DNA of 19,359 bases from CAJGDV01 sp036667875 (GTDB taxonomy: Bacteria > Bacillota_I > Bacilli_A > RF39 > UBA660). Positions 1 through 7,510 of the stretch are shown here, piece by piece. A program made the position numbers and the translations under genes. Where the stretch lies: the NCBI GenBank assembly GCA_036667875.1, contig JAVWTD010000021.1, forward strand, positions 1 through 19,359. The letters run 5' to 3'. The notes below the pieces were generated by a model. The model was not told where the DNA came from and did not search any database. It saw only the letters and a program-made list of their open reading frames with translations. How positions within the stretch are numbered: the first letter of the stretch is position 1; each line of letters begins with the position of its first letter.

Positions 1-38
1 ATCAGGGTTTTATTTATATATACTTTTAATTAAATATA

Positions 39-47
39 TGATAAAAT
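39..47 (+). promoter_or_regulatory. extended -10 promoter of yqeG-yqeH
   Basis: TGATAAAAT matches the TGnTATAAT extended -10 pattern found before many genes of this window. It lies 25 bases before the yqeG start, and a GAGGGTGA ribosome binding site follows at 59-66. No good -35 is visible at the usual distance. Bases 1-38 hold no gene that I can support. Confidence 0.55.
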
Positions 48-71
48 TAAAATGAAAAGAGGGTGAATTAG

Positions 72-593
72 ATGGAATTTTACGTACCAGACATGTATAA
101 GAAAAACATCAATGATATTGATTATAAAAAGTTAAAACAAAACGGAATAAAGTGTTTACTATTTGATTTAGATAATACACTTGTACCATATAGCGAGAAA
201 GTTCCAACTAAAAAAGTAAAAGATTTATTTAAAAAATTAAAAGAACAAGGATTTAAAGTAATAATCTTTTCAAATAGCGGGAAAAAAAGACTAACACCAT
301 TTAAAGAACAACTCGAAGTTGATTGCTGTCCAAGAGCCTTTAAACCATCTCCAAAGAAGTTCATAAGCGTAATGAAAGAACTAAATTATGAAGTATCACA
401 AGTAGCCATAATAGGAGACCAATTCTTTACTGACATAGTAGGTGGTAATAAAGTAGGAATAATGACAATTCTTATTAATCCAATAAGCAAAAAAGACATG
501 ATCTTCACATATATAGCAAGAGCAAGAGAAAAAAATCTAATAAGAAAATTATCTAAAGCAGGACTGTTTTATAAAGGTAAATACTATGACTAA
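72..593 (+). CDS. yqeG: YqeG-family HAD-superfamily phosphatase (subfamily IIIA)
   Basis: This 173-residue cytoplasmic protein has the complete HAD phosphohydrolase motif set. Motif I is DLDNTLV with the nucleophile D32 and acid/base D34. Motif II is FSNS around S67. Motif III is the lysine K91 in AFKPSP, and motif IV is GDQFFTD with D116 and D121. The short linkers mean there is no large cap domain, which fits subfamily IIIA and the YqeG family in both length and sequence. The physiological substrate of YqeG is not established. The ATG follows GAGGGTGA at good spacing. The gene overlaps yqeH by 8 bases (ATGACTAA), so the two are probably translationally coupled. The yqeG-yqeH pairing is well known in Bacillota and supports both names. 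Confidence 0.93.
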   Translation: MEFYVPDMYKKNINDIDYKKLKQNGIKCLLFDLDNTLVPYSEKVPTKKVKDLFKKLKEQGFKVIIFSNSGKKRLTPFKEQLEVDCCPRAFKPSPKKFISVMKELNYEVSQVAIIGDQFFTDIVGGNKVGIMTILINPISKKDMIFTYIARAREKNLIRKLSKAGLFYKGKYYD

Positions 594-1578
594 AAAATGT
601 GCAGGATGCGGAGCAACCCTCCAATTTTATAATGATGCACTTGAAGGATATGTAAAAGAAGATATTTATGAAACATCAACAAATTGTGAAAGATGCTTTA
701 GAATAAAAAACTATGGAGATTATAAAAGCGTTGTAAAAGATAATAAAACATTTATTAATATTATAAAATCAATAGATAAAAAAGACTTAGTAGTACTAGT
801 AATGGATTTATTTAATTTACCAGAAAACCTAGATATAATAACAAAAAATATCAGTAATCCCATACTTTTAGTTCTTACCAAAAGAGATTTATTACCTAAA
901 ATAATTTATGAAGATAGACTACTTGCATACGTAGAAAACTACCACTTAAACTATTTAGATAAACTAGTAGTAAGTAGTAACAAAAACTATAACTTCGACA
1001 AATTAATAGATGAAATAAAATATCATAAAACAACAAACAAAGTATATGTAGTAGGATTTACTAATGCAGGGAAGAGTACCCTAATTAATAAACTAATTTA
1101 TAATTATACCGACTCTGTTGCAAACATTACAACAAGTATGCTACCAAGTACAACACTAAACTCTATTGAAATAAAATTTAATGATAATATGACCCTAATA
1201 GACACACCAGGACTACTTAGTGAAGGATCAATAGAAAATGTTGTAGACATCAAAACACTTAAAAAAATAGTACCTAAAAAAGAAATAAGACCTATAACAT
1301 ACCAAGTTAAAGTAGAACAATGGATAGTAATAGAAAACTTATTAAAATTAAACCTAAAAAATAATAACATAACCATATTTATGTCTAACACTTTAAATAT
1401 CTCAAGATATTTTAAAGATAAACCAATAGAAAATCTAAAAGAAATAGATATTAAAATAGGTAGAAATGAAGACTTAGTCATTAATGGATTAGGATTTATT
1501 AAATTTACCAAACCAGAAACAATACATTTAAGTTTACTTCCTGGAGTAACATATTTTACGAGAATTTCTTTAGTGTAG
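586..1578 (+). CDS. yqeH: YqeH, circularly permuted ribosome-biogenesis GTPase
   Basis: The product has 330 residues. An N-terminal zinc finger (C5-x2-C8 and C34-x2-C37) precedes a GTPase domain with permuted motif order. G4 (TKRD, 98-101) comes first, then G5 near SS at 130-131, then the P-loop G1 (GFTNAGKST, 157-165), a G2 threonine near 189, and G3 (DTPG, 206-209). This G4-G5-G1-G2-G3 order is diagnostic of the YqeH/YlqF/RsgA group, and the zinc finger singles out YqeH. In Bacillus, YqeH acts in assembly of the 30S ribosomal subunit. G4 begins with Thr rather than the more usual Asn. The C-terminal 120 residues correspond to the usual substrate-binding part and look complete. A weak AAAGG precedes the start inside yqeG. 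A terminator hairpin begins two bases after the stop. Confidence 0.94.
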   Translation: MTKKCAGCGATLQFYNDALEGYVKEDIYETSTNCERCFRIKNYGDYKSVVKDNKTFINIIKSIDKKDLVVLVMDLFNLPENLDIITKNISNPILLVLTKRDLLPKIIYEDRLLAYVENYHLNYLDKLVVSSNKNYNFDKLIDEIKYHKTTNKVYVVGFTNAGKSTLINKLIYNYTDSVANITTSMLPSTTLNSIEIKFNDNMTLIDTPGLLSEGSIENVVDIKTLKKIVPKKEIRPITYQVKVEQWIVIENLLKLNLKNNNITIFMSNTLNISRYFKDKPIENLKEIDIKIGRNEDLVINGLGFIKFTKPETIHLSLLPGVTYFTRISLV

Positions 1579-1579
1579 C

Positions 1580-1608
1580 AAAAAGTATTTTAATAATGCT
1601 TTTTTTTT
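1580..1608 (+). terminator. rho-independent terminator after yqeH
   Basis: A 10-bp stem (1580-1589 with 1595-1604, one G-U pair) closes a five-base loop and runs straight into a T tract at 1600-1608. It starts two bases after the yqeH stop, and the next promoter begins at its last T. Confidence 0.8.
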
Positions 1609-1616
1609 GATATAAT
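1608..1616 (+). promoter_or_regulatory. extended -10 promoter of the HerA-type gene
   Basis: TGATATAAT is a perfect extended -10. It abuts the T tract of the yqeH terminator, so the -35 zone falls in the hairpin and shows no TTGACA-like hexamer. AGGAAG at about 1628-1633 is the ribosome binding site of the gene at 1642. Confidence 0.7.
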
Positions 1617-1641
1617 TAAAATAGAATAGGAAGAGATTAAA

Positions 1642-3420
1642 ATGTTAGGAAATATAATAGGAATAGATGAAAACCAAGTTCTTTTAAAAATAAATTTAGA
1701 CCTCTCAAAATATCCTAATTTAATAGGAAACCATGTAATAATGGAAGATAAAGAAAGACTAAGTGTAGGAGAAGTAATAGATATAAAAGAAAACATAGCA
1801 TATATAAACCTACTCGGAGAAATACAAAACGGAGTATTTGTATATGGAGTTATGAATAAACCCTCATTCGGAGCAATAACAAAAGTGGTAAGCAAAGAAA
1901 AAATACCTCTAATTATAAGCACAGAAAACTATGAAGAAGATAAACATCTTCTTCTAGGGCACTCCTCTTTATATGAAGGAGTAGACATTAATGTAGATAT
2001 AAATAAATTTTTCTCCAACCACTTTGCCATATTTGGTTCAACCGGAAGTGGTAAATCATGCAGTGTTGCAAGAATATTTCAAAACTTATTTGAAAAAAAT
2101 ATTAAAGTACCATATAAAGCAAGCATATTCATATTTGATGCTTACGGAGAATATCATAGTGCCTTTAAAACACTTAATGAAACACATCCAAATATAAGCT
2201 TTAAAAGTTACACAACCAATACACGATTCCCTGATGGAGAAATAATAAAAATACCACCATGGCTTCTTTCAGTTGATGATATAGCGTTACTTCTTGGAGC
2301 AGAAAGACAATCACAACTTCCAATAATTGAAAAAGCCCTAAGATTTGTAACAATTTTTGCCAAAGAAGAAGAAGAAGTAATAAAATCAAAAAATGACATA
2401 ATCTCAAGAGCTTTACTTGATATTCTATCAAGTGGAAAATCATCACCCCAAATAAGAGATCAATTGATGAGCGTGTTAACTAACTTTAACACCTCAGAAT
2501 TAAACCTTGAAACTCCCGTTTATCAACCCGGTTATACTAGACCATTAAAACAATATTTTTTCATAGATGCAACAGGCAAAATGAGAGAAATAGAAGCACT
2601 AACAGCATTCTTTGAATCATTCTTAACTGATAAAATAGAACTAAGCCTACCAGACGGGACATTTAAATACAGTTTAAAGGACATAGAAGACGCCTTAGAC
2701 TTTGCCCTAATAAGTGAAGGTGTATTAAAGTCAGACCGCGTATTTGATGATGCAAACGTCTTAAAAGTAAGACTACATGGACTAGTAAGCGGAGAATATA
2801 GAAGTTACTTTGAAATGGAACAATACATAACCAAAGAAACTTATATAAGAAACCTAATAACAAGTAGCAACGGAAGAAAAGCCCAACTAATTAATTTCAA
2901 TATAAACTATATAGATGACCGATTTGCAAAATCAATTACCAAAATATTTTCAAAACTATTATTTGATTACGCAAAAAGCCTAGAACAAAGAGCAACTCTA
3001 CCATTTCATATCATTTTAGAAGAAGCACATAGATATGTTCAAAATGATAACGACATTAATTTACTCGGTTATAATATATTTGACCGTATAACAAAAGAAG
3101 GTAGAAAATATGGAGTACTTCTTGGATTAATTTCACAAAGACCATCAGAATTATCTGAAACCTCATTATCTCAATGTAGTAATTTTTTAATATTTAAAAT
3201 GATACATCCAAGAGATGTAGATTACATAAAACAAATAGTACCAAACATTACAAATGATATTGTAAAAAGACTAAAAATATTACAACCAGGAAACTGCGTA
3301 GCATTTGGGCAAGCATTTAAAGTACCCGTAATAATAAAATTTAGTATGCCAAACCCAGCACCATCAAGTGATTCATGCGATATAAGTAAATCATGGTTTG
3401 TAACAAAACCAAATAGTTGA
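1642..3420 (+). CDS. HerA/DUF87-type hexameric ATPase (putative DNA helicase/translocase)
   Basis: This 592-residue protein has the HerA plan. An N-terminal beta-rich HAS-barrel-like region (about 1-115) precedes a RecA/FtsK-like motor. Walker A is GSTGSGKS (132-139), followed by the IFDAYGEY segment typical of DUF87 proteins (164-171). Walker B is IILEEAH (457-463), with KEGRKYG as a likely arginine-finger strand (486-491) and a SQRPSE sensor (499-504). Archaeal HerA pumps DNA with the nuclease NurA during end resection. Bacterial relatives act in repair or in defence with partner nucleases or sirtuins. No NurA or defence partner is adjacent here: the gene has its own promoter between yqeH and ltaS. 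The specific role is therefore open. SbcC-SbcD lie about 8 kb away. It ends with TGA, so TGA is a stop codon in this organism. Confidence 0.85.
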   Translation: MLGNIIGIDENQVLLKINLDLSKYPNLIGNHVIMEDKERLSVGEVIDIKENIAYINLLGEIQNGVFVYGVMNKPSFGAITKVVSKEKIPLIISTENYEEDKHLLLGHSSLYEGVDINVDINKFFSNHFAIFGSTGSGKSCSVARIFQNLFEKNIKVPYKASIFIFDAYGEYHSAFKTLNETHPNISFKSYTTNTRFPDGEIIKIPPWLLSVDDIALLLGAERQSQLPIIEKALRFVTIFAKEEEEVIKSKNDIISRALLDILSSGKSSPQIRDQLMSVLTNFNTSELNLETPVYQPGYTRPLKQYFFIDATGKMREIEALTAFFESFLTDKIELSLPDGTFKYSLKDIEDALDFALISEGVLKSDRVFDDANVLKVRLHGLVSGEYRSYFEMEQYITKETYIRNLITSSNGRKAQLINFNINYIDDRFAKSITKIFSKLLFDYAKSLEQRATLPFHIILEEAHRYVQNDNDINLLGYNIFDRITKEGRKYGVLLGLISQRPSELSETSLSQCSNFLIFKMIHPRDVDYIKQIVPNITNDIVKRLKILQPGNCVAFGQAFKVPVIIKFSMPNPAPSSDSCDISKSWFVTKPNS

Positions 3421-3445
3421 GAATAAATAAAAAAAGTGATATAAT
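3417..3445 (+). promoter_or_regulatory. promoter of the LTA synthase gene
   Basis: A -35 TTGAGA (3417-3422) lies exactly 17 bases before an extended -10, TGATATAAT (hexamer 3440-3445). The -35 overlaps the TGA stop of the upstream ATPase gene. AAGGTGA at 3462-3468 is the ribosome binding site of the gene at 3472. No terminator is visible in between, so read-through from upstream is also possible. Confidence 0.72.
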
Positions 3446-3471
3446 TAGACAGATGAAAAAGAAGGTGAATT

Positions 3472-5487
3472 ATGGAAAAGATTAAATATAATATAAATAA
3501 ATTTTTAAAAAAAGCAAAATTATTTAGTTCTGCCTATTTAAAAACTAACGTTTTATTTATAAGTTTTTTCTTAGTATCCTTAATAAATTCAACAATATTA
3601 AGATACTATACAATAGATAAATTCTTAACAATAAAACCCGTTTTAGCAGATTCTGCAATAATTCTATTAATAGGTTCTTTAGGATATTTTATAAAACCAA
3701 AAAATCAAGCTAAATATTTTGGAACATTTGCCGTAATATTTACATTAATATGTTTTATAAATAGTCTATACTATACTAACTATTTATCATTTGCATCTTT
3801 ATCCCTTTTAGCAACATCTACTCAAGCATTAGGAGTAGCAGATGCTATATGGGAACAAATAATGCAAATAAAAGACTTTATATACTTTATTCCACTAATT
3901 ATATTTTTCATAGTTAATTATAAACTAAAGAAAAAAGGCTATTATAATTTTGTTAGTGAAATAGAAATAGGGAAAGTAAGAGCCATGAACACTGCAGTAG
4001 CAGGACTAGTAGTACTAGGATTCTTTATATCAACCCTAACAGCAACCGATTTAAGTAGACTTAATAAACAATGGAATAGAGAATATGTAGTTATGCAATT
4101 TGGTATATATGTATATCAATTTAATGACATAATTGCAAGTTTAAAACCACAAATAAGTCCATTATTCGGAATAGATACAGCAACTAAAGAATTTAGAGAA
4201 TACTATCAAGAAAACACACAAGAAAATAAAAACAATAAATATACAAACATGTATGAAGGAAAAAACATTATCTCAATTCATGCCGAAAGTATAATGAATT
4301 ATTTAATGAATAAAGAAATGAACGGAGTAGAAATAACTCCAAACTTAAATAAACTAGCAAGAGAAGGAATGTACTTCAGTAACTTTTATGCTCAAGAAAG
4401 CGTAGGAACAAGTAGTGATTCAGAGTTTACTCTAAACACATCATTAATGCCCGCAAGTAGTGGAACCGTATTTGTTAGTTACTGGGATAGAAAATATGTA
4501 ACAATCCCAAAATTATTAAAAGAAAAAGAATATTATTCATTTAGTATGCACGCTAATAATTGTACAATGTGGAATAGAAACAACATGCATCCATCACTTG
4601 GATATGATAAATTTTATTGTTATACAGATTCATTTAAAATCGATGAAACAATAGGATTAGGACTATCAGACAAATCATTTTTTAAACAAGCAGTGCCATT
4701 AATAGCAGACATAAAGAAAAATCATAAAAACTTTTATGGAACACTAATAATGCTTACAAATCATACACCATGGAGTGATATAACAAAACATTCAGACTTT
4801 GATGTTTCAATGAAATACACCGATGAATTCGGAGTACAACAAACAGCACCTTACCTTGAAGGAACAATGTTAGGAAACTATATAAAGTCCGTTCACTATG
4901 CCGATCAAGCAATTGGACAACTCCTAGAAGACTTAGAACAACAAGGAATTTTAGATGATACTGTAATTATGGTTTATGGTGATCATGATTCAAAAATAAA
5001 GAAATCAGAATATGATAGATATTATAACTATGTCCCAACTACTAATTCAATATTAGATGCAAATGATCCTAATTATGTAAATGTTGACTTTTATAATTAT
5101 GAATTAAATCGAAGTGTACCATTTATTTTATGGGATAAAAATACCAAACCAAATTTAAAAGTTGAAAAAGTAATGGGAATGTATGATATTATGCCCACAT
5201 TAGGTAATATGTTTAATTTTTATAATAAATATGCCTTAGGACATGATATATTAAGTGTTGATGAAAATGTTGTAATCTTTCCTGACGGTAATTGGCTAAC
5301 TAATAAAATGTATTATAATAGCCAGAAAGAAGAGGGAATGCTCTTAAAATCCGATGAACCCGTTAGTGTAGACTATATCAACAAATATACATTAGAAGCA
5401 GAAAAAAAGATATCAATATCAGACAAAATCATAGTTTATGATTTAATCAAGAAAATCGAAAGCATGAATTTGCCAGTAGAAGAATAA
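3472..5487 (+). CDS. ltaS: LTA synthase-family sulfatase-fold membrane enzyme (LtaS-like)
   Basis: This 671-residue polytopic enzyme has about five membrane segments (near 27-47, 58-78, 83-105, 134-150 and 172-192) and then a large outer sulfatase-fold domain. LtaS moves glycerol-phosphate from phosphatidylglycerol to the growing lipoteichoic acid chain outside the membrane. Visible family residues are metal-ligand E272 in HAES, ITPNLNKL (288-295), a TSSDSEF active-site loop (313-319), WNR (367-369), NHTPW with H431, and GDHDS with D504 and H505. The loop is unusual. Alignment to the GKTSDSEF of characterised LtaS puts Ser314 where the Thr nucleophile sits, with Thr313 just before it. Substrate and product may therefore differ, for example another glycerol-phosphate or phosphoethanolamine transfer. 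Length and membrane count match LtaS, but the symbol is by family rather than proven function. Confidence 0.85.
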   Translation: MEKIKYNINKFLKKAKLFSSAYLKTNVLFISFFLVSLINSTILRYYTIDKFLTIKPVLADSAIILLIGSLGYFIKPKNQAKYFGTFAVIFTLICFINSLYYTNYLSFASLSLLATSTQALGVADAIWEQIMQIKDFIYFIPLIIFFIVNYKLKKKGYYNFVSEIEIGKVRAMNTAVAGLVVLGFFISTLTATDLSRLNKQWNREYVVMQFGIYVYQFNDIIASLKPQISPLFGIDTATKEFREYYQENTQENKNNKYTNMYEGKNIISIHAESIMNYLMNKEMNGVEITPNLNKLAREGMYFSNFYAQESVGTSSDSEFTLNTSLMPASSGTVFVSYWDRKYVTIPKLLKEKEYYSFSMHANNCTMWNRNNMHPSLGYDKFYCYTDSFKIDETIGLGLSDKSFFKQAVPLIADIKKNHKNFYGTLIMLTNHTPWSDITKHSDFDVSMKYTDEFGVQQTAPYLEGTMLGNYIKSVHYADQAIGQLLEDLEQQGILDDTVIMVYGDHDSKIKKSEYDRYYNYVPTTNSILDANDPNYVNVDFYNYELNRSVPFILWDKNTKPNLKVEKVMGMYDIMPTLGNMFNFYNKYALGHDILSVDENVVIFPDGNWLTNKMYYNSQKEEGMLLKSDEPVSVDYINKYTLEAEKKISISDKIIVYDLIKKIESMNLPVEE

Positions 5488-5502
5488 AATATAACAAATA
5501 TA

Positions 5503-5531
5503 TTGCATTAACTTATATAATTTGATATAAT
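5503..5531 (+). promoter_or_regulatory. promoter of the tRNA pair
   Basis: A weak -35 TTGCAT (5503-5508) is followed after 17 bases by an extended -10, TGATATAAT (hexamer 5526-5531). The tRNA-Cys starts 19 bases downstream of the hexamer, leaving a short leader. Confidence 0.65.
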
Positions 5532-5549
5532 TTAATTGCAATATTGAAT

Positions 5550-5623
5550 GGGCCTGTAGCCAAGTGGTAAGGCATGGGACTGCAACTCCCTGATCGCTGG
5601 TTCAAATCCGGTCGGGCCCTCCA
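5550..5623 (+). tRNA. tRNA-Cys (GCA)
   Basis: This is a full cloverleaf. The acceptor stem GGGCCTG (5550-5556) pairs with CGGGCCC (5613-5619), with discriminator T and an encoded CCA at 5621-5623. The D stem is GCC/GGC. The anticodon loop CTGCAAC has anticodon GCA at 5582-5584. The T arm has a TTCAAAT loop between GCTGG and CCGGT. The outermost anticodon-stem pair is a T-T mismatch, which should not stop function. The next tRNA begins three bases later, so both are made from one transcript. Confidence 0.95.
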
Positions 5624-5626
5624 ATT

Positions 5627-5701
5627 GCAGGTGTAGTACAACGGTTAGTATATGGCCTTGCCAAGGCTAGGATGTCGGTTCGATTCCGATCACTTGCTCC
5701 A
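5627..5701 (+). tRNA. tRNA-Gly (GCC)
   Basis: Acceptor GCAGGTG (5627-5633) pairs with CACTTGC (5691-5697), followed by discriminator T and an encoded CCA. The anticodon stem TGGCC/GGCTA holds the loop TTGCCAA with anticodon GCC at 5660-5662. The T arm is GTCGG-TTCGATT-CCGAT. No partial copy of the tRNA 3' end is seen downstream, so there is no sign of a tRNA-integrated element. Confidence 0.95.
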
Positions 5702-5741
5702 CTGAAAAATTTGTTCGAACTTTTATGTTTGGACTTGATAT

Positions 5742-5770
5742 AAAATCAATCGAAAGATTGATTTTTTCTT
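5742..5770 (+). terminator. terminator after the tRNA pair
   Basis: A perfect 10-bp stem (5742-5751 with 5756-5765) is capped by a stable GAAA tetraloop, with a T run at 5762-5767. It ends the tRNA transcript. The stretch from 5771 to 5870 that follows contains no gene I can support. Confidence 0.88.
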
Positions 5771-5876
5771 TACCAAACTCTAATCTTAATGACTGAAAGT
5801 TCCAAATTAATTAATACATTCAAATGCCTTGCTTATTATTTTAATAAATTCAAAAGGGAATAATCAATTTATGTAG

Positions 5877-5914
5877 TATAATATTTATAGAGAAAAAACA
5901 TATCTAGGAGGTTT
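5877..5914 (+). promoter_or_regulatory. promoter and strong RBS of the broken acetyltransferase gene
   Basis: A -10 TATAAT lies at 5877-5882 with no clear -35. A near-perfect ribosome binding site, AGGAGG, lies at 5906-5911, eight bases before an ATG at 5919. That ATG is followed two codons later by TAG. The expression signals therefore survive although the reading frame is interrupted, and this identifies the original start of the gene. Confidence 0.6.
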
Positions 5915-5918
5915 TACC

Positions 5919-6491
5919 ATGAAATAGTTTTTTTTATTTAGTGGAGCCATAGGTTTAGATTTTGAAAAGAGTGATAATTATGATAAATATTGAAAGATTA
6001 AAGACTATATTGGAAACACTTCAGATGATTTAGTTTTAGAACTAGCAACAAGAATATATATGATTACAGATTCTATTTGTGATGACTATCATAGATATAA
6101 GGAATGGTTTTTTACTAAACAATTAAAAGAAACATTAAACACTAGTGAAAGAAATATATTATTTGCAAGAAACCCTAATAATAGCAATGAAATAATCTCA
6201 ATGGCTTGTCTAAAAAAAGATAATGAAGAACAAAAAATATGTACTTTATATGTATCCGATAAATATAGAAACCTTGGATTAGGAACACAAATAATAGAAA
6301 GTTCAATGCAATGGTTAGGGACAACAAAACCACTAATCACACTAGCGGATTATAAAATAGAAATGTTCTCACCTATAATAAAAAAATATGATTGGGAATT
6401 AACAGAAGTTGTAGAAGGACTATATAATAACAGAACAAAAGAATTATGCTTTAATGTTTCCTTAACAAAAAACATTAAAAACAATAAATGA
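5919..6491 (+). pseudogene. GNAT N-acetyltransferase, interrupted by two in-frame stops
   Basis: From the ATG at 5919, behind a near-perfect AGGAGG, a single frame runs to a TGA at 6489-6491. It is cut by TAG at codon 3 (5925-5927) and TGA at codon 25 (5991-5993), with no frameshift. The frame between and after the stops looks like real protein (for example DYIGNTSDDLVLELATRIY just before 6060). The intact 143 codons from the ATG at 6060 carry the GNAT acetyl-CoA motif YRNLGLGTQII. The ATG at 6060 has no ribosome binding site. TGA is a true stop elsewhere in the window, so recoding as Trp is unlikely. GNAT enzymes move an acetyl group from acetyl-CoA to an amine; the substrate is unknown here. 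The gene looks freshly inactivated, although a shortened protein from 6060 cannot be excluded. Its place after a tRNA pair fits an acquired gene. Confidence 0.75.
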
Positions 6492-6563
6492 TTTAAACTT
6501 AATTATATTACACCTTGTTTTTTAAAGAATTAACTTAAAAAATTAAATTAAACAATAATATTA

Positions 6564-6572
6564 TGATACAAT
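6564..6572 (+). promoter_or_regulatory. extended -10 promoter of the CPBP protease gene
   Basis: TGATACAAT fits the extended -10 pattern. The predicted transcript start, about seven bases later, falls near 6579, at or just after the first in-frame ATG at 6577. Translation from that ATG is therefore unlikely and the ATG at 6589 is favoured. Confidence 0.55.
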
Positions 6573-6588
6573 TAAAATGGTGAAGTTT

Positions 6589-7449
6589 ATGAAAGAAATG
6601 AAAATTACAGGTAACAGTTTAATAGCGTGGCTTATATCATCAAATGTAATAACTATGTTTCTAATATTTTTAGTAAAACTAGTTACTAGGAAAGAAGAAA
6701 TAGGCTCCTTTTATCCTTTAATAATGATAATTGGCACAATTACTGGTTTTATTTTTTTTAGATTATTTATGAAAAAAGAAGTAAAAATCGAAATAAAAAA
6801 ATGCAAAATAAATTTTAAATATTTACTTATATATACTATTATTTTAATCGGAGTAGGATGCTTTGGAGACTTAATTGTAAAATTACTGAATGAATATTTT
6901 AAATTGTTTGGTTTTTATTTTACAGGAGAATTATTAGAAAGAGCATTTACTGCAAATAACTTTATAGAACATATTCTTGTATCCATATCTATATGTATTG
7001 TAGCACCGATTCTAGAAGAATTAATCTTTAGAGGATACTTATTAAAACTATTTCAAAAATACGGTGTATGGGTATCTATATTAGCTTCTGCAACCCTTTT
7101 TGGAATAATGCACGCTGAATTTACCCAGATAATACCAGCTATACTAGCAGGTTTAGTTCTTGGCTATGCATATTATAAAACAGATGACATAAGAGTACCT
7201 ATCATCATGCATCTTATCAATAATGTAATAGCCTACACCACTGGAAACATTAATCAAACATACCTTAATATTATGTTTGTTATCTTAGCAATAATAACTT
7301 ATATAATTTTTAAAAAAGATAATTTATTCAAAATTAACACAATAAAAAAAGAAGAATATTCAAAAAAATATTTATTATCTTCTGTTTCTCTAAATATATT
7401 TGTTATATTTTGTATTGTCATTATGCTTCTTTCGTTAAGTGCTTATTAA
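6589..7449 (+). CDS. CPBP-family intramembrane metalloprotease (CAAX/Abi type)
   Basis: The 286-residue protein has about eight hydrophobic segments and the three CPBP motifs: EELIFRG (E143, E144, R148), FGIMH (F171, H175) and HLINN (H208, N212). The glutamates and histidines form the catalytic metal site inside the membrane. The family includes eukaryotic Rce1 and bacterial proteins linked to bacteriocin self-immunity, but the substrate of this one cannot be read from the sequence. I chose the ATG at 6589 because GGTGA at 6579-6583 sits at correct spacing and the alternative ATG at 6577 lies at the predicted transcript start. The C-terminal 60 residues add two more membrane segments separated by a lysine-rich loop. 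No bacteriocin precursor is visible nearby. Confidence 0.88.
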   Translation: MKEMKITGNSLIAWLISSNVITMFLIFLVKLVTRKEEIGSFYPLIMIIGTITGFIFFRLFMKKEVKIEIKKCKINFKYLLIYTIILIGVGCFGDLIVKLLNEYFKLFGFYFTGELLERAFTANNFIEHILVSISICIVAPILEELIFRGYLLKLFQKYGVWVSILASATLFGIMHAEFTQIIPAILAGLVLGYAYYKTDDIRVPIIMHLINNVIAYTTGNINQTYLNIMFVILAIITYIIFKKDNLFKINTIKKEEYSKKYLLSSVSLNIFVIFCIVIMLLSLSAY

Positions 7450-7453
7450 AAAT

Positions 7454-7481
7454 TTGCTTTATTATAATAATATGCTATAAT
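7454..7481 (+). promoter_or_regulatory. promoter of the coiled-coil gene pair
   Basis: An extended -10, TGCTATAAT (hexamer 7476-7481), has a weak TTGCTT 16 bases upstream at 7454-7459. A purine-rich AAAGGGGGA at about 7497-7505 serves as ribosome binding site for the gene at 7511. Confidence 0.62.
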
Positions 7482-7510
7482 AATCCCCATAAACAAAGGG
7501 GGAAAAACAA

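Noticed and set aside
1642..3420. HerA-type gene as part of an anti-phage system
   Set aside because: The neighbours are yqeH and ltaS. No SIR2, DUF4297, nuclease or other known defence partner is adjacent.
5709..5738. A further hairpin (TTCGAAC with GTTTGGA) before the tRNA terminator
   Set aside because: It needs two wobble pairs, has no T run and is adequately explained as spacer before the strong hairpin at 5742.
5702..5918. Remnant of an integrated element after the tRNA-Gly
   Set aside because: No copy of the tRNA 3' end, no integrase and no repeats. Only the terminator and the promoter of the broken acetyltransferase gene can be seen.
5925..5993. Recoding of TAG/TGA to rescue the acetyltransferase frame (for example TGA read as Trp)
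   Set aside because: TGA ends herA, sbcD and this gene itself, and Trp is TGG throughout, so a code change is not supported. No stem-loop typical of selenocysteine insertion was seen after the TGA.
6492..6563. Terminator between the broken acetyltransferase gene and the CPBP gene
   Set aside because: The A-T-rich sequence gives only weak, ambiguous pairing and no proper T tract.
6577..7449. CPBP protease as immunity gene of a bacteriocin locus
   Set aside because: No small leader-peptide ORF, double-glycine motif or dedicated transporter lies nearby. The family has many other roles.
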